A DNA stretch of 64,000 bases from Dactylosporangium sp. AC04546. Its GTDB lineage: Bacteria; Actinomycetota; Actinomycetes; Mycobacteriales; Micromonosporaceae. The stretch's first letter is position 1. Every line of letters starts with the position of its first letter. Location of the stretch: assembly GCF_022095675.1 (NCBI RefSeq), contig NZ_JAHYSG010000046.1:24607-88606 (forward strand). Direction: 5' to 3'. The position numbers and the translations under genes are program-made. This document shows, one piece after another, positions 33,675-42,426 of the stretch. The notes beneath the pieces were generated by a model. It did not search any database, was not told where the DNA came from, and worked only from the letters and a program-made list of their open reading frames with translations.

Positions 33675-34913
33675 GTGACCGATGTCCGACCTCCGCGCGC
33701 GACCAGCCAGGCGCGCGACGCCCGGTCCGGCCTCCAGGCGCCGGTCCTCGACATCGTCATCCCCGTGTACAACGAGGAGACGGACCTGGGGCCGTGCGTG
33801 CGGCGGCTGCACGCGAACCTCACCGGGACGTTCCCGTACCCGTTCCGGATCACCGTCGCCGACAACGCCAGTACCGACGCCACCCTCGACGTCGCCCGCA
33901 CTCTGGCAGCCGAACTGCCCGAGGTGGCCGTCCTCCACGTGGCCGAGAAGGGGCGTGGCGGCGCGCTGCGGGCGGCGTGGACGGCGTCGGACGCCGCGGT
34001 GCTGGCCTACACCGACGTCGACCTGTCCACCGATCTGGCGGCGCTGCTGCCCCTCGTCGCGCCATTGCTGACCGGCCACTCCGACCTGGCCATCGGCACG
34101 CGCCTGTCCGACGGTGCGCGCGTTGTCCGCGGCGCCAAGCGTGAGTGGCTCTCGCGCTCGTACAACCTGCTGCTTCGTGGCACGCTGGCCGCCCACTTCT
34201 CCGACGCGCAGTGCGGGTTCAAGGCGATCCGCAAGGACGTGGCCGACCAGGTGCTCCCGCTCGTACGGGACACCGGCTTCTTCTTCGACACCGAGCTGCT
34301 CGTGCTGGCCCAACGCGCCGGCCTGCGCATCCACGAGGTGCCCGTCGACTGGGTCGACGACGCGGACTCCAGGGTCGACATCCTCGCCACCGCCGTCGCC
34401 GACCTCAGGGGCATCGCGCGGCTGGTCGAGGGGACGATCACCGGCCGGCCATCCCTCACCGCGCTCCGGGACCAGTTCGGCCGCGGGTCGCTGCCGCTCC
34501 CCATTCCCGGCGTACCGCGAGGGCTGCCCCATCAGCTGGCGCGGTTCGCGATCGTCGGCGTGCTCAGTACGCTCGCCTACCTCGCGCTGTACGCCGTACT
34601 GCGCCCGGACACCGGAGCGCAGGCGGCGAACCTGGCGGCACTGCTCATCGCGACGGTCGGTAACACCGCCGTCAACCGCCGCCTGACGTTCGGCGTCCGA
34701 GGCCGGGAACACGCCGTGCGCCACCAGTTCCAGGGCATGCTGATCTTCGTGCTGGCACTCGGCATTACCAGCGGATCGCTCGCCGTGCTCAACCGGGTCA
34801 GCCAGCATCCGGCCCGCGTCCTGGAGATGGGTGTGCTCGTCGTGGCCAATCTCGCCGCCACCCTGGTCCGATTCGTCCTCATGCGTGGCTGGGTCTTCCG
34901 CGCCGCGCACTGA
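33675..34913 (+). CDS. GT2 glycosyltransferase fused to a GtrA membrane domain
   Basis: 412 residues from GTG 33675, preceded by GAGGTGA. Residues 22-250 are a dolichyl-phosphate-mannose-synthase-like GT2 domain: LDIVIPVYNEE, the nucleotide-binding DNASTDAT, and the DxD metal motif in YTDVDLS; QCGFKAIRKDV is typical. From about 285 a GtrA domain adds four membrane helices (RFAIVGVLSTLAYLAL to VRFVLMRGWVF). Such fusions move a sugar onto polyprenyl phosphate and help flip it. The lost GT39 protein would have used that lipid-linked sugar, so this enzyme may now lack its acceptor partner. Confidence 0.88.
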   Translation: MTDVRPPRATSQARDARSGLQAPVLDIVIPVYNEETDLGPCVRRLHANLTGTFPYPFRITVADNASTDATLDVARTLAAELPEVAVLHVAEKGRGGALRAAWTASDAAVLAYTDVDLSTDLAALLPLVAPLLTGHSDLAIGTRLSDGARVVRGAKREWLSRSYNLLLRGTLAAHFSDAQCGFKAIRKDVADQVLPLVRDTGFFFDTELLVLAQRAGLRIHEVPVDWVDDADSRVDILATAVADLRGIARLVEGTITGRPSLTALRDQFGRGSLPLPIPGVPRGLPHQLARFAIVGVLSTLAYLALYAVLRPDTGAQAANLAALLIATVGNTAVNRRLTFGVRGREHAVRHQFQGMLIFVLALGITSGSLAVLNRVSQHPARVLEMGVLVVANLAATLVRFVLMRGWVFRAAH

Positions 34914-34926
34914 CAGGCGGTGACCC

Positions 34927-36252
34927 ATGAGCTTGAACCGCAGCACCATTTGCGTCCTGGCCGTGGTCGCGGTGCTCCTCGCCCTCATTCTCGGCACCGG
35001 CGCCGGACTCTTCGACGGCGTATCGCTGCTGAACCCGGCCGCCGCCACCGCGATCGAGCTGCTCGCCCTCGCTGCCCTGGTCGGCTCGTGGGCGCGCCGG
35101 GACCCGCGCTGGCTGTCGCGCACCCTGCCGCTGCTGTGGGGCTTCGCGCTGGTGCTCACCGTCGCGACGGTGGTGGCACTGCGGGTGACCGCGACGATCC
35201 GCGACCGCTACCCGCCGATCTTCGCCCTCTGGTTCGCCCTCGCGGTGGCGGCCATCGCCGGGGTGCCGCTCGCGCTGTCCCGCCCGGGCCTCGCCCGCCG
35301 GATCGCCGCCGTGTGCGCGGTGCCGCTGACCATCGCGGGCGGCCTGCTCGTCGTCAACCAGGTCTACGCCGTCTGGCCGAATGTCGGCGACCTTCTCGGC
35401 CACACGCATGTGCTGGGCGGCGGCGAACTCGACCGGACGCTGCGGGCGCCACCACCGCAGGTACGCGAGCAGGGCGTGCTCGGCTGGTACGACATGCCGG
35501 CGACGGTCTCACACTTCCAGCACCGGCCCGGATACGTGTACCTGCCACCGGCCTACTTCACGGCCGACCGCCCGAACCTGCCCGTGGTGGTGGTGCTGGC
35601 CGGCGTGCCGGGCTGGACCAGCCAGTGGCCGCAGGCGGGTGACGCGGTGACCACCGCCGCCCGCTACGCCGCTGGGCACCACGGCGTCGCGCCGGTACTC
35701 GTCTTCGTCGACCAGAACGGCGGGACGTACCGGGACACGGAGTGCGTCGACGGGACGCTCGGGAACGCCGAGACCTTCCTCACCGTCGACATCCCCGCAT
35801 TCGTCACCGGGACGCTGCACATCCGGCACGACCCCGCGACGTGGGCCGTCGTCGGCTTCTCCGAGGGCGGCACCTGCGCGGCCGACCTCGTGCTGCGCCA
35901 CCCCGACGTCTTCCGGCACCTCGTCGACCTGGGCGGCGAGGCGCGGCCGACCCTGCGCGACCCGAGCCTGACCCTGCACACACTGTTCGACGGCTCCGCG
36001 GCCGCCGAGCGCGCCCATGACCCCGTGCATCTGCTCGCCACCCGCCGGTACGACCAGGTCAGCGCCTGGTTCGCCGCGGGCACCGACGACCCCGGCGGCA
36101 TCGCCACCGCCCATCAGCTCGCGCAGGCCGCGGCCACGGCGGGTGTCACGTGCCACGAGTTCACCGGCGACGGCGGGCACAACTGGCAGTTCGCCCGCAC
36201 GGCCTTCGCGCAGGTCCTGCCACAGCTCGGACAAGACCTCGGGATTCACTGA
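34927..36252 (+). CDS. Membrane-anchored esterase (alpha/beta hydrolase)
   Basis: 441 residues. Four hydrophobic segments in the first 150 residues, then an extracytoplasmic alpha/beta hydrolase: VYLPPAYF, VVVVLAGVPGW, nucleophile Ser in VGFSEGGTCA (GxSxG) and catalytic His in GDGGHNW. The layout matches actinobacterial putative esterases related to the mycolyltransferase/esterase-D group. It starts 13 bases after the GT2-GtrA gene, with GGCGGTGA upstream, so they form one operon, perhaps for wall or membrane glycoconjugates. Substrate unknown. Confidence 0.85.
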   Translation: MSLNRSTICVLAVVAVLLALILGTGAGLFDGVSLLNPAAATAIELLALAALVGSWARRDPRWLSRTLPLLWGFALVLTVATVVALRVTATIRDRYPPIFALWFALAVAAIAGVPLALSRPGLARRIAAVCAVPLTIAGGLLVVNQVYAVWPNVGDLLGHTHVLGGGELDRTLRAPPPQVREQGVLGWYDMPATVSHFQHRPGYVYLPPAYFTADRPNLPVVVVLAGVPGWTSQWPQAGDAVTTAARYAAGHHGVAPVLVFVDQNGGTYRDTECVDGTLGNAETFLTVDIPAFVTGTLHIRHDPATWAVVGFSEGGTCAADLVLRHPDVFRHLVDLGGEARPTLRDPSLTLHTLFDGSAAAERAHDPVHLLATRRYDQVSAWFAAGTDDPGGIATAHQLAQAAATAGVTCHEFTGDGGHNWQFARTAFAQVLPQLGQDLGIH

Positions 36253-36301
36253 CCGGGCGCGATGCCGCAGCTGCCGCGCGGTTCCCGGACCGGTTGGGTG
36301 T

Positions 36302-37990
36302 TCACGCGAGCCATGTGAGGGCGACGGCCGTTGCTGCGATGGCCGCCCAGATCAGGTACAGCGGCCATGGACGTCGTGACGCTGGAAGTCCAGGCGGCGG
36401 GCCCACCCGGCCCGTGTCGAGCGCGATGCGTCGTGCGTGCCGCAGCGCGGCGGCCAGTTGCAAGGGCGAGCGGGCGACGCCGGCTGCCGGCCGGCCGGCA
36501 GCCGCCGGGACCGCGAACGTGAACTCGCCGTCGGTCAGCAGCACCTCGCCGTCCTCGGTGATCTCGATGGCGGTGTCCGGCGTCCAGGCCGAACGGCGGG
36601 ATCCCCATGGTGTCAGTACCGAGATGCCGCCGACGTTCCAGTATGCGCAAGGTCGTAGGTAGTACCGCCATGCCAGCTCGCATGCCACGCCCGCGCTCAC
36701 GACGCCGAGGACCGCGAGCGCCATGGCCGGTACGGTCCCGGCGGCGGCCGCCATCGTGACCGTCACGATGGCTGGCGCTTGCACCGCCGTGCCCGCCCAG
36801 GAGCGAACTGTCGCGGCGTGGTGCTCCCGGAGGGTGGACGGATCCTGGTCTTCCGGCAGGAGATCGGCCGGGTCGACGGCAGGCTCGCCGTCGTCCTCGA
36901 TACCGGCCGGCAGACCCCGGTCGCTGTCGTACGGGACGATCTCCACCTCGGCGACCGGCCTGGTTGGAACGCGGACGCGACCATCGACCTCCACCGCACA
37001 CCACCCCCCGGCGTGGGGATCGCCGAACAGGGTCGCGGGCACTGTGTTCACCCGCGCGCGGGCATGGGAGTCCTCGTCGTCCGAGCCGTGCGGCGGGCAT
37101 TCGTGAACAACGACGATGGTGAACTGCCGTGCGCTTCCCCGCGGGCCCGGGAGCAGCACGGCGATCTCATCACCGCGGTCAAGCACCCGCACGGCATGGA
37201 CCGCTTGCGGCTCGGCGAACAACCGGCGCAGCATCCGCCGTCGTCCGTAGGCCTGGGCGAGCAGCCCCACCCCGCCGCCGGCGACTGGTACCAGCGGCAG
37301 GAACAGCATCGTGATGTCGTACGGCTCGGCGCTGAGCTGTCGCAGCCCGGCGCCGTCTATCAGCACCTCGACCGGGAGGCCGACCGGGTAGTCGGAGGCG
37401 GAGAGTACCTCGGCGACGAACTCCGTGCCGTCCGCGAGCCTCAGGCGGACAGCGTTGGCGTCGTCCACGTGCTCGAGGACCTCGGCGATCAGACGGTCGG
37501 CGGCAGCCTGCTGCGCATCGACCTGGTTCTGCCGCCACAGGGTCAGGCCCATGGCCGCGAGACCGGCGGCCACCAGCAGCGCTCCGCCGATACTGCTGAG
37601 CGTGCCCACCGCCGGCAGCCGGTGCGGTGTCGACGGCCGCCGCCGGACAGCACTCGCGAGCGGCTCCTGCCACCGCAGCCGTGCGACGCCGACCGCGACG
37701 ACGACCAACGCCAGCGGCAGCAATGCACGCCAGCCGAGCTGGGAGTCGTCGACCCGGTCGGCGATCGGCCACAGCACGGCGCACACCACACCCGCGCCCA
37801 CGGCCGCCCACCGGTGCAGGTAGGACATCACCGCGGTCGCGGCGAGCACGCCCACCGCGATGGACATGACCGGCTCCGGATCGCACCCACCGGCCGTACA
37901 GGAAACGTCGGGCACGGTGAAGACGGTCACCAGCAGGACCGCCGCCGCGATCCCGGCAACGAGGTGATCAGCGCGGGGGTACGGACGCAT
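36302..37990 (-). CDS. Large multi-pass membrane protein of unknown function
   Basis: 562 residues from ATG 37990; an ATG at 38002 is also possible. Four N-terminal helices, two more flanking a charged domain (residues about 120 and 210), a pair near 400-440 and one at the C-terminal end (YLIWAAIAATAVALTWL) alternate with soluble beta-rich parts. The part near 465-530 (ISVLTPWGSRRSAW, EDGEVLLTDGEFTFAV) looks like a PH-like domain. No catalytic motif is seen. It converges with the esterase gene and has a broken gene at its 5' side. Confidence 0.72.
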   Translation of the reverse strand: MRPYPRADHLVAGIAAAVLLVTVFTVPDVSCTAGGCDPEPVMSIAVGVLAATAVMSYLHRWAAVGAGVVCAVLWPIADRVDDSQLGWRALLPLALVVVAVGVARLRWQEPLASAVRRRPSTPHRLPAVGTLSSIGGALLVAAGLAAMGLTLWRQNQVDAQQAAADRLIAEVLEHVDDANAVRLRLADGTEFVAEVLSASDYPVGLPVEVLIDGAGLRQLSAEPYDITMLFLPLVPVAGGGVGLLAQAYGRRRMLRRLFAEPQAVHAVRVLDRGDEIAVLLPGPRGSARQFTIVVVHECPPHGSDDEDSHARARVNTVPATLFGDPHAGGWCAVEVDGRVRVPTRPVAEVEIVPYDSDRGLPAGIEDDGEPAVDPADLLPEDQDPSTLREHHAATVRSWAGTAVQAPAIVTVTMAAAAGTVPAMALAVLGVVSAGVACELAWRYYLRPCAYWNVGGISVLTPWGSRRSAWTPDTAIEITEDGEVLLTDGEFTFAVPAAAGRPAAGVARSPLQLAAALRHARRIALDTGRVGPPPGLPASRRPWPLYLIWAAIAATAVALTWLA

Positions 37991-38150
37991 GCCCGTGATC
38001 ATGCCCGATAACAGCGTAACCGCCGACCAGCACAACCCCGTGGTTCAGCCGCACGATGGCCTCGCCCTGTTCGGCTGCGGTCAACGACCGGTCGATCGCC
38101 ACGAACTCGTAGTACTGGTACTCGCCGACCGGCTCGGGTAGCCCGGCCAT
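37968..38150 (-). pseudogene. N-terminal fragment of a conserved actinobacterial protein
   Basis: The 60-residue frame from ATG 38150 has GEYQYYEFVAIDRSLTAAEQ, which resembles the beginning of a long conserved actinobacterial protein of unknown function. Homology stops after about 35 residues, and the rest overlaps the start of the neighbouring membrane protein gene by 23 bases. A truncated remnant; the remaining frame may be translated but would not fold as the original. Confidence 0.55.
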
Positions 38151-38273
38151 CGACAGACTCACTCGGGGGACGCCGGTCGGCTCAGGCCGAGCTCGTGGGC
38201 GGCCCGCATGATGAGGACGAAACCGGGATGGCTCGGCTGGTAAACGAATCGGCCGCTGCGGCAACAGAAGGGT

Positions 38274-39686
38274 GTGCACTCATCCAACCTGTTGTCCGCG
38301 CGAATGAGCCGGCGCCGGTTCGTCGGCGGGGCGGCGGTCGCCGGCGTGGCGCTGGCCGCCGGCTGTGCGCATGAGGACGACGACGCCTTCGGTGCCGGAG
38401 TGCTCGCGGGCGGGCCGGCGGAGCAGTTCACGTCGCCGACGGCGAAGCTGACCGGGGCACTGCGGATCCTCGCCTGGAGCCACTTTGTGCCGACATATGA
38501 CCGATGGTTCGACGGCTTCGTCCGCCGGTGGGCCGGCCAGGTCGGCGTCGACGTCACCGTCGACCACATCGACCTGGGCCAGATCACGACCCGCGTAGCG
38601 GCCGAGATCTACGCCGGCCGGGGGCACGACCTCATCCAGTACGTGGCGCCGCTGCCGCAGTTCGAACCGGCGGTGCTGGACCTCACCGACCTCGTCCGGG
38701 AGGCCAACCGGCGATGGGGTCCGCAGCTGGAACTTTGCCGGCGGTCCAGCTTCAACCCGGCGACGAACCGGTACTTCGCCTACGCGCCGGGCTGGGTGCC
38801 GGATCCCGGGAACTACCGGCGCTCGATGTGGTCGAAGATCGGCCTGCCCGACGGCCCTTCGAGCTGGGACGAACTGCTGCGCGGCGGGGCCGAGATCCGC
38901 CGCGCCACCGGCGTCCAGCTCGGGCTCGGCATGTCACAGGAGCTGGACTCGAACATGGTCGGCCGCTCCCTGCTGTGGTCGTTCGGATCGTCCATTCAGA
39001 ACGCCGACGGGCGGGTCACGCTTGACACGCCCGAGTCCGTGGCGGCGGTGGAGTTTATGACCCAGCTGTACCGCCAGGCCATGACCGACGAGGTCTTCTC
39101 GTGGATTCCCACATCCAACAACCAGGGGCTGGTCGCCGGCCGGCTGTCCTACATCAGCAACTCGATCTCCGCCTGGCGTACCGCGCAGCGCTCCACCCCG
39201 GCGATCGCGGCCGACATCGACTTCGTGCCGGCACTCGCGGGCCCGGCGGGCGCCACAGCCGCGCACCACCTCGTGCACAACTGGGTCATCCCGAAGTACG
39301 CCACCGGGGCCGCCGCCGGACAGGAGTTCCTGTTGCACTACACCGCGAACTTCGCCGCCGCCACCTACTCGTCGATGCTGTACGACCTGTGCGCCTGGCC
39401 CAGCCGTACCCCGGAGCTCGCGACCTGGCTGCGGCGCGACCCGTTCCGCGCCGACCCGCCCGGCAAGCTCGGGCTGCTTGCCGACGCCGACCGGTGGAGC
39501 GCCGACCTGGGCCATCCAGGTACCGCCAACGCCGCCGTCGGTGAGGTCGCCAGTAGCTTCGTCATCCCCGACATGTTCGCCCGCGCGGCGCGCGGCGAGG
39601 TCAGCGCGGCGGTCGCGGTCGCCGACGCCGCGGCGCAGGTCCGGTCCATCTACGCCAAATGGCGGGCCCGGGGGCTGGTGGCCTGA
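38274..39686 (+). CDS. ABC sugar importer, extracellular solute-binding lipoprotein
   Basis: 470 residues from GTG 38274; an ATG at 38304 (MSRRRFVGG) is an equally good start. A twin-Arg n-region (SRRRFVGGAAVAGVALAAGC) leads to a lipobox Cys, so it is exported, perhaps by Tat, and anchored to the membrane. The mature part has the two-lobe type 1 solute-binding fold of carbohydrate ABC systems (LRILAWSHFVPTYDRWF, APGWVPDPGNYR). It is followed with one-base overlap by two permease genes. Ligand unknown, most likely an oligosaccharide. Confidence 0.87.
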   Translation: MHSSNLLSARMSRRRFVGGAAVAGVALAAGCAHEDDDAFGAGVLAGGPAEQFTSPTAKLTGALRILAWSHFVPTYDRWFDGFVRRWAGQVGVDVTVDHIDLGQITTRVAAEIYAGRGHDLIQYVAPLPQFEPAVLDLTDLVREANRRWGPQLELCRRSSFNPATNRYFAYAPGWVPDPGNYRRSMWSKIGLPDGPSSWDELLRGGAEIRRATGVQLGLGMSQELDSNMVGRSLLWSFGSSIQNADGRVTLDTPESVAAVEFMTQLYRQAMTDEVFSWIPTSNNQGLVAGRLSYISNSISAWRTAQRSTPAIAADIDFVPALAGPAGATAAHHLVHNWVIPKYATGAAAGQEFLLHYTANFAAATYSSMLYDLCAWPSRTPELATWLRRDPFRADPPGKLGLLADADRWSADLGHPGTANAAVGEVASSFVIPDMFARAARGEVSAAVAVADAAAQVRSIYAKWRARGLVA

Positions 39687-40609
39687 TGGGACACCACACA
39701 TTTCCGCCGCGCGCGCGCCGCGGCCGCGACCGCGCCCGCGATCGCGCATTGGCGTCGCTGTTCGTCGTCCCGACCGTCGCCTACGTCGCCGCCCTGGTCC
39801 TCGGGCCGATGGTCCTGGCCGTCGCGTTCGCCGTGTCGGACGTGACCGTCGCCGACCCGACCTTCGACTGGGCCGGCCTGGCCGGCATCGAACGCGTGCT
39901 GGCCGACCCGGTGTTCTGGCGTGCGTTGCTCAACACGTGCGTCATCACGGCGGCGACCACGTCGCTGGCGGTGGTCGGCGGGAACGTGGTGGCCCGGCTG
40001 ATGCTGGCCCGGGTGCACGGACGCTGGCTGGTGCGGCTGTGCGTGCTGCTGCCCTGGGTCACCCCGGTCACCGTGTCATCGGTCGCGTGGCTGTGGATGC
40101 TCGATTCGGTCTACTCGCCGCTGGACTGGGCCGGTCGGCAGCTCGGCCTGCTCGGCGTGGGGGAGAGCGTCAACTGGCTCGGCCGGCCTTCGACGGCCAT
40201 GGCGTCGGTCGTGGCGGTGCAGGCATGGCGGCTCACCCCGCTCACCGCCGTCATCATCATGGCCGGGCTCGTGTCGATCCCCCGCAACATCTACGAGGCC
40301 GCCCGTGTCGACGGCGCAGGCCGCTGGCTGCGGACGCGGTTCATGACGGTACCGCTGACCGCCCCGATCGTCACGATCGCGGGCCTGTTCTGCGCGGTCT
40401 TCACCTTCAGCGACATGGCGGTGGTCCGGGTGCTGACCAACGGCGGCCCGACCCACTCCACGGAGGTGCTCGCCACGCTGGCCTTCCGCCGGGGCATCGA
40501 CGGCGGAGACGTCGGCCAGGGCGCCGCGGTGGCCCTGTTCCTGCTGCCCGTACTGCTGGCCGCGACGCTGACGATCCTCCGCCTGGTGCGCCGGATGGTG
40601 GCCCGATGA
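39686..40609 (+). CDS. ABC sugar importer permease (MalF/UgpA type)
   Basis: 307 residues with six membrane helices. The EAA loop reads YEAARVDGAGRWLRTRFMTVPL, the standard coupling site for the ATPase. Its ATG overlaps the TGA of the binding-protein gene by one base, and its own stop overlaps the next gene by four, so all three are one operon. Confidence 0.9.
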   Translation: MGHHTFPPRARRGRDRARDRALASLFVVPTVAYVAALVLGPMVLAVAFAVSDVTVADPTFDWAGLAGIERVLADPVFWRALLNTCVITAATTSLAVVGGNVVARLMLARVHGRWLVRLCVLLPWVTPVTVSSVAWLWMLDSVYSPLDWAGRQLGLLGVGESVNWLGRPSTAMASVVAVQAWRLTPLTAVIIMAGLVSIPRNIYEAARVDGAGRWLRTRFMTVPLTAPIVTIAGLFCAVFTFSDMAVVRVLTNGGPTHSTEVLATLAFRRGIDGGDVGQGAAVALFLLPVLLAATLTILRLVRRMVAR

Positions 40610-41478
40610 TCCCCACACGGCGCGCCGAGCGGGCGCGGCGGCGGCAACGGCTGAGTGGTGTGGCCGTGCACGCGGCGGCCTACGCGGCCGCGTTGCTGGG
40701 CGCCGGCCCGTTCCTGTGGAGCATGATCACCGCAGTGAAGCTCAACCGGGACCTGTACGACCCGGCGCACAGTCCATTGTGGTTCAACGCCCCGCCGACC
40801 GCAGACCACCTCGCGTACCTGTGGCGGCACACGGCCTTCCCGACGTTCGCCTGGAACACACTGTGGATCGGCGCGGCGGTGGTCGTGGCCACCCTCCTGC
40901 TCGCCACGCCGGCCGGTTACGCGCTGGCGCGGCTGCGGCGGCCGTGGGCCGGCCGGCTCGGTATGGCGATCTTCCTCTGCTACCTCGTCCCGCCGAGCGT
41001 GCTGTTCCTGCCGCTGTCGCGGCTCGTCGCCGCCACCGGCCTGCAGGACTCGGACTGGGCCCTGGTGCTGGTCTACCCGACGCTGACCGTCCCGGTGTCG
41101 GTCTGGCTGATGATGGGCTTCTTCAGCGCCATCCCGCCGCAGGTCGAGGAGCAGGCACTGGTCGACGGCTGCACCCGGTTCGCCGCCTTCCGCCAGGTCG
41201 CGCTGCCGCTGGCGGTGCCCGGGGTGGTCGCGGTCGTGGTGCTCAGCTTCGTCCTGTGCGCGAGCGAGTACCTGTACGCGATCGCGTTCGTGTCTCCCAC
41301 CGCCGGGAAGGTCGTCTCGACCGGGATCCCCACCGAGCTGATCCGCGGCGACCTGTTCTACTGGCAGTCCCTGCAGGGTGCCGTCGTGCTGGTCGCGGTG
41401 CCCGTCGCGGTGGTCTTCAACCTGTTGCTCAAGCGGTTCGTCGCGGGGTTCACCGCGGGCGCGGTGACCGTGGCCTGA
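40606..41478 (+). CDS. ABC sugar importer permease (MalG/UgpE type)
   Basis: 290 residues, six helices, with the EAA-like loop EEQALVDGCTRFAAFRQVALPL. It completes the trans-membrane pair with the preceding permease. No ATPase gene follows; carbohydrate importers of actinobacteria often share one multitask ATPase (MsiK) encoded elsewhere, which is the likely supplier here. The gene meets the convergent membrane protein gene after 28 bases. Confidence 0.9.
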   Translation: MIPTRRAERARRRQRLSGVAVHAAAYAAALLGAGPFLWSMITAVKLNRDLYDPAHSPLWFNAPPTADHLAYLWRHTAFPTFAWNTLWIGAAVVVATLLLATPAGYALARLRRPWAGRLGMAIFLCYLVPPSVLFLPLSRLVAATGLQDSDWALVLVYPTLTVPVSVWLMMGFFSAIPPQVEEQALVDGCTRFAAFRQVALPLAVPGVVAVVVLSFVLCASEYLYAIAFVSPTAGKVVSTGIPTELIRGDLFYWQSLQGAVVLVAVPVAVVFNLLLKRFVAGFTAGAVTVA

Positions 41479-41506
41479 CCAGGGCGGAAAACGTCGGCCA
41501 TGGCGG

Positions 41507-41851
41507 CTACGGCGGCGGCCCGATGCCGGTCCTCGGCGCCTCGGTGCTGCTTCCCGGCCGGTCGTCGAAGATGATGTGGATGTTGACGTCAGCGCGGCTG
41601 AGCGCCCACAGGCCGATGATGTCGGCCAGCGCGAAGATCACCACGGCGACGATCGCCAACACGATCCGCCGCCGGCGTTCCCGGCGCCTCCAGTCGGCCA
41701 GGGCGGCCGGGTAGCGGTTCGACGCGCCGTGGACCGAGATGGCGAGCGCGTCGAACACGTCACGGAGCTGTTCCTCGGCGACACCCGAGCCCGCGGCCGA
41801 ACCGGTTCCGGGTGCCTGACCTGGTCCTTGGCCGGACGGAATGCCACTCAT
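41507..41851 (-). CDS. Small membrane partner (possible anti-sigma) of the SSS-linked sigma factor
   Basis: 114 residues. A Gly/Ala-rich start, an amphipathic region (EEQLRDVFDALAISVHG), an Arg cluster, one membrane helix (about 69-90, IVLAIVAVVIFALADIIGLW) and a short tail. The ATG overlaps the stop of the sigma gene by four bases. Position and single helix suggest a small anti-sigma; there is no zinc motif. It ends the operon transporter-sigma-partner. Confidence 0.66.
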   Translation of the reverse strand: MSGIPSGQGPGQAPGTGSAAGSGVAEEQLRDVFDALAISVHGASNRYPAALADWRRRERRRRIVLAIVAVVIFALADIIGLWALSRADVNIHIIFDDRPGSSTEAPRTGIGPPP

Positions 41852-42426
41852 CTCCGCTCCTCCAGTAACCGCGTGAGCGTGGCCATACCTCGCGACGTGT
41901 GCGACTTGACCGCGCCGGCCGAGATGCCCATCGCCGCGGCTATCTCCGATTCTCGCAGATCCAGCCAGTACCGCAGGACCAGCGCTTCCCGCTGCCGGGC
42001 CGGCAGTTGCTTGATCGCCTCCACCAGGGCGCGCTGGTCGTCGCGCAGCAGGACCTCGGCCTCGGCCGACCCGACCGACTCGATCACCTGCTCCGCGTGC
42101 CTGCGCGCCACCTGCAGCCGGCGCACCCGCATCCGCACGAGGTTGCACACGACGGCGCGCACGTAGCTCAGCGCGGCGTCGTGACTGCGTAACCGGTGCC
42201 AGCGCCGGTACAACTCGTAGAACGCCTCCGAGACGATGTCCTCGGCCTCGCCCTCCGCTCCGAGCAGCACCGCCAAGCGCAGCAGCGGGGTGTGGTTGGC
42301 GTCGAAGAGCCTGGCCAGCGCGGCCTCGCGGTCCAGGTCGGCGAGGTTCACCCCGGTGGGGCCGAGGCTGGCCGGCGCCGGGTCGGCGGCCGGTGCGAGC
42401 GGGCGTGACGAGACCTGCTGCGTCAT
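41848..42426 (-). CDS. ECF RNA polymerase sigma factor linked to an SSS transporter
   Basis: 192 residues. After a Pro/Ala-rich N-terminal tail, region 2 (LLRLAVLLGAEGEAEDIVSEAFYELYRRW) and region 4 (LPARQREALVLRYWLDL, IAAAMGISAGAVKSHTSRG) are complete. Its ATG overlaps the stop of the SSS transporter gene and its stop overlaps the next ATG, so three genes are coupled. Placing a sigma factor directly behind a transporter gene suggests it controls uptake or responds to the transported acid. Confidence 0.85.
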   Translation of the reverse strand: MTQQVSSRPLAPAADPAPASLGPTGVNLADLDREAALARLFDANHTPLLRLAVLLGAEGEAEDIVSEAFYELYRRWHRLRSHDAALSYVRAVVCNLVRMRVRRLQVARRHAEQVIESVGSAEAEVLLRDDQRALVEAIKQLPARQREALVLRYWLDLRESEIAAAMGISAGAVKSHTSRGMATLTRLLEERR

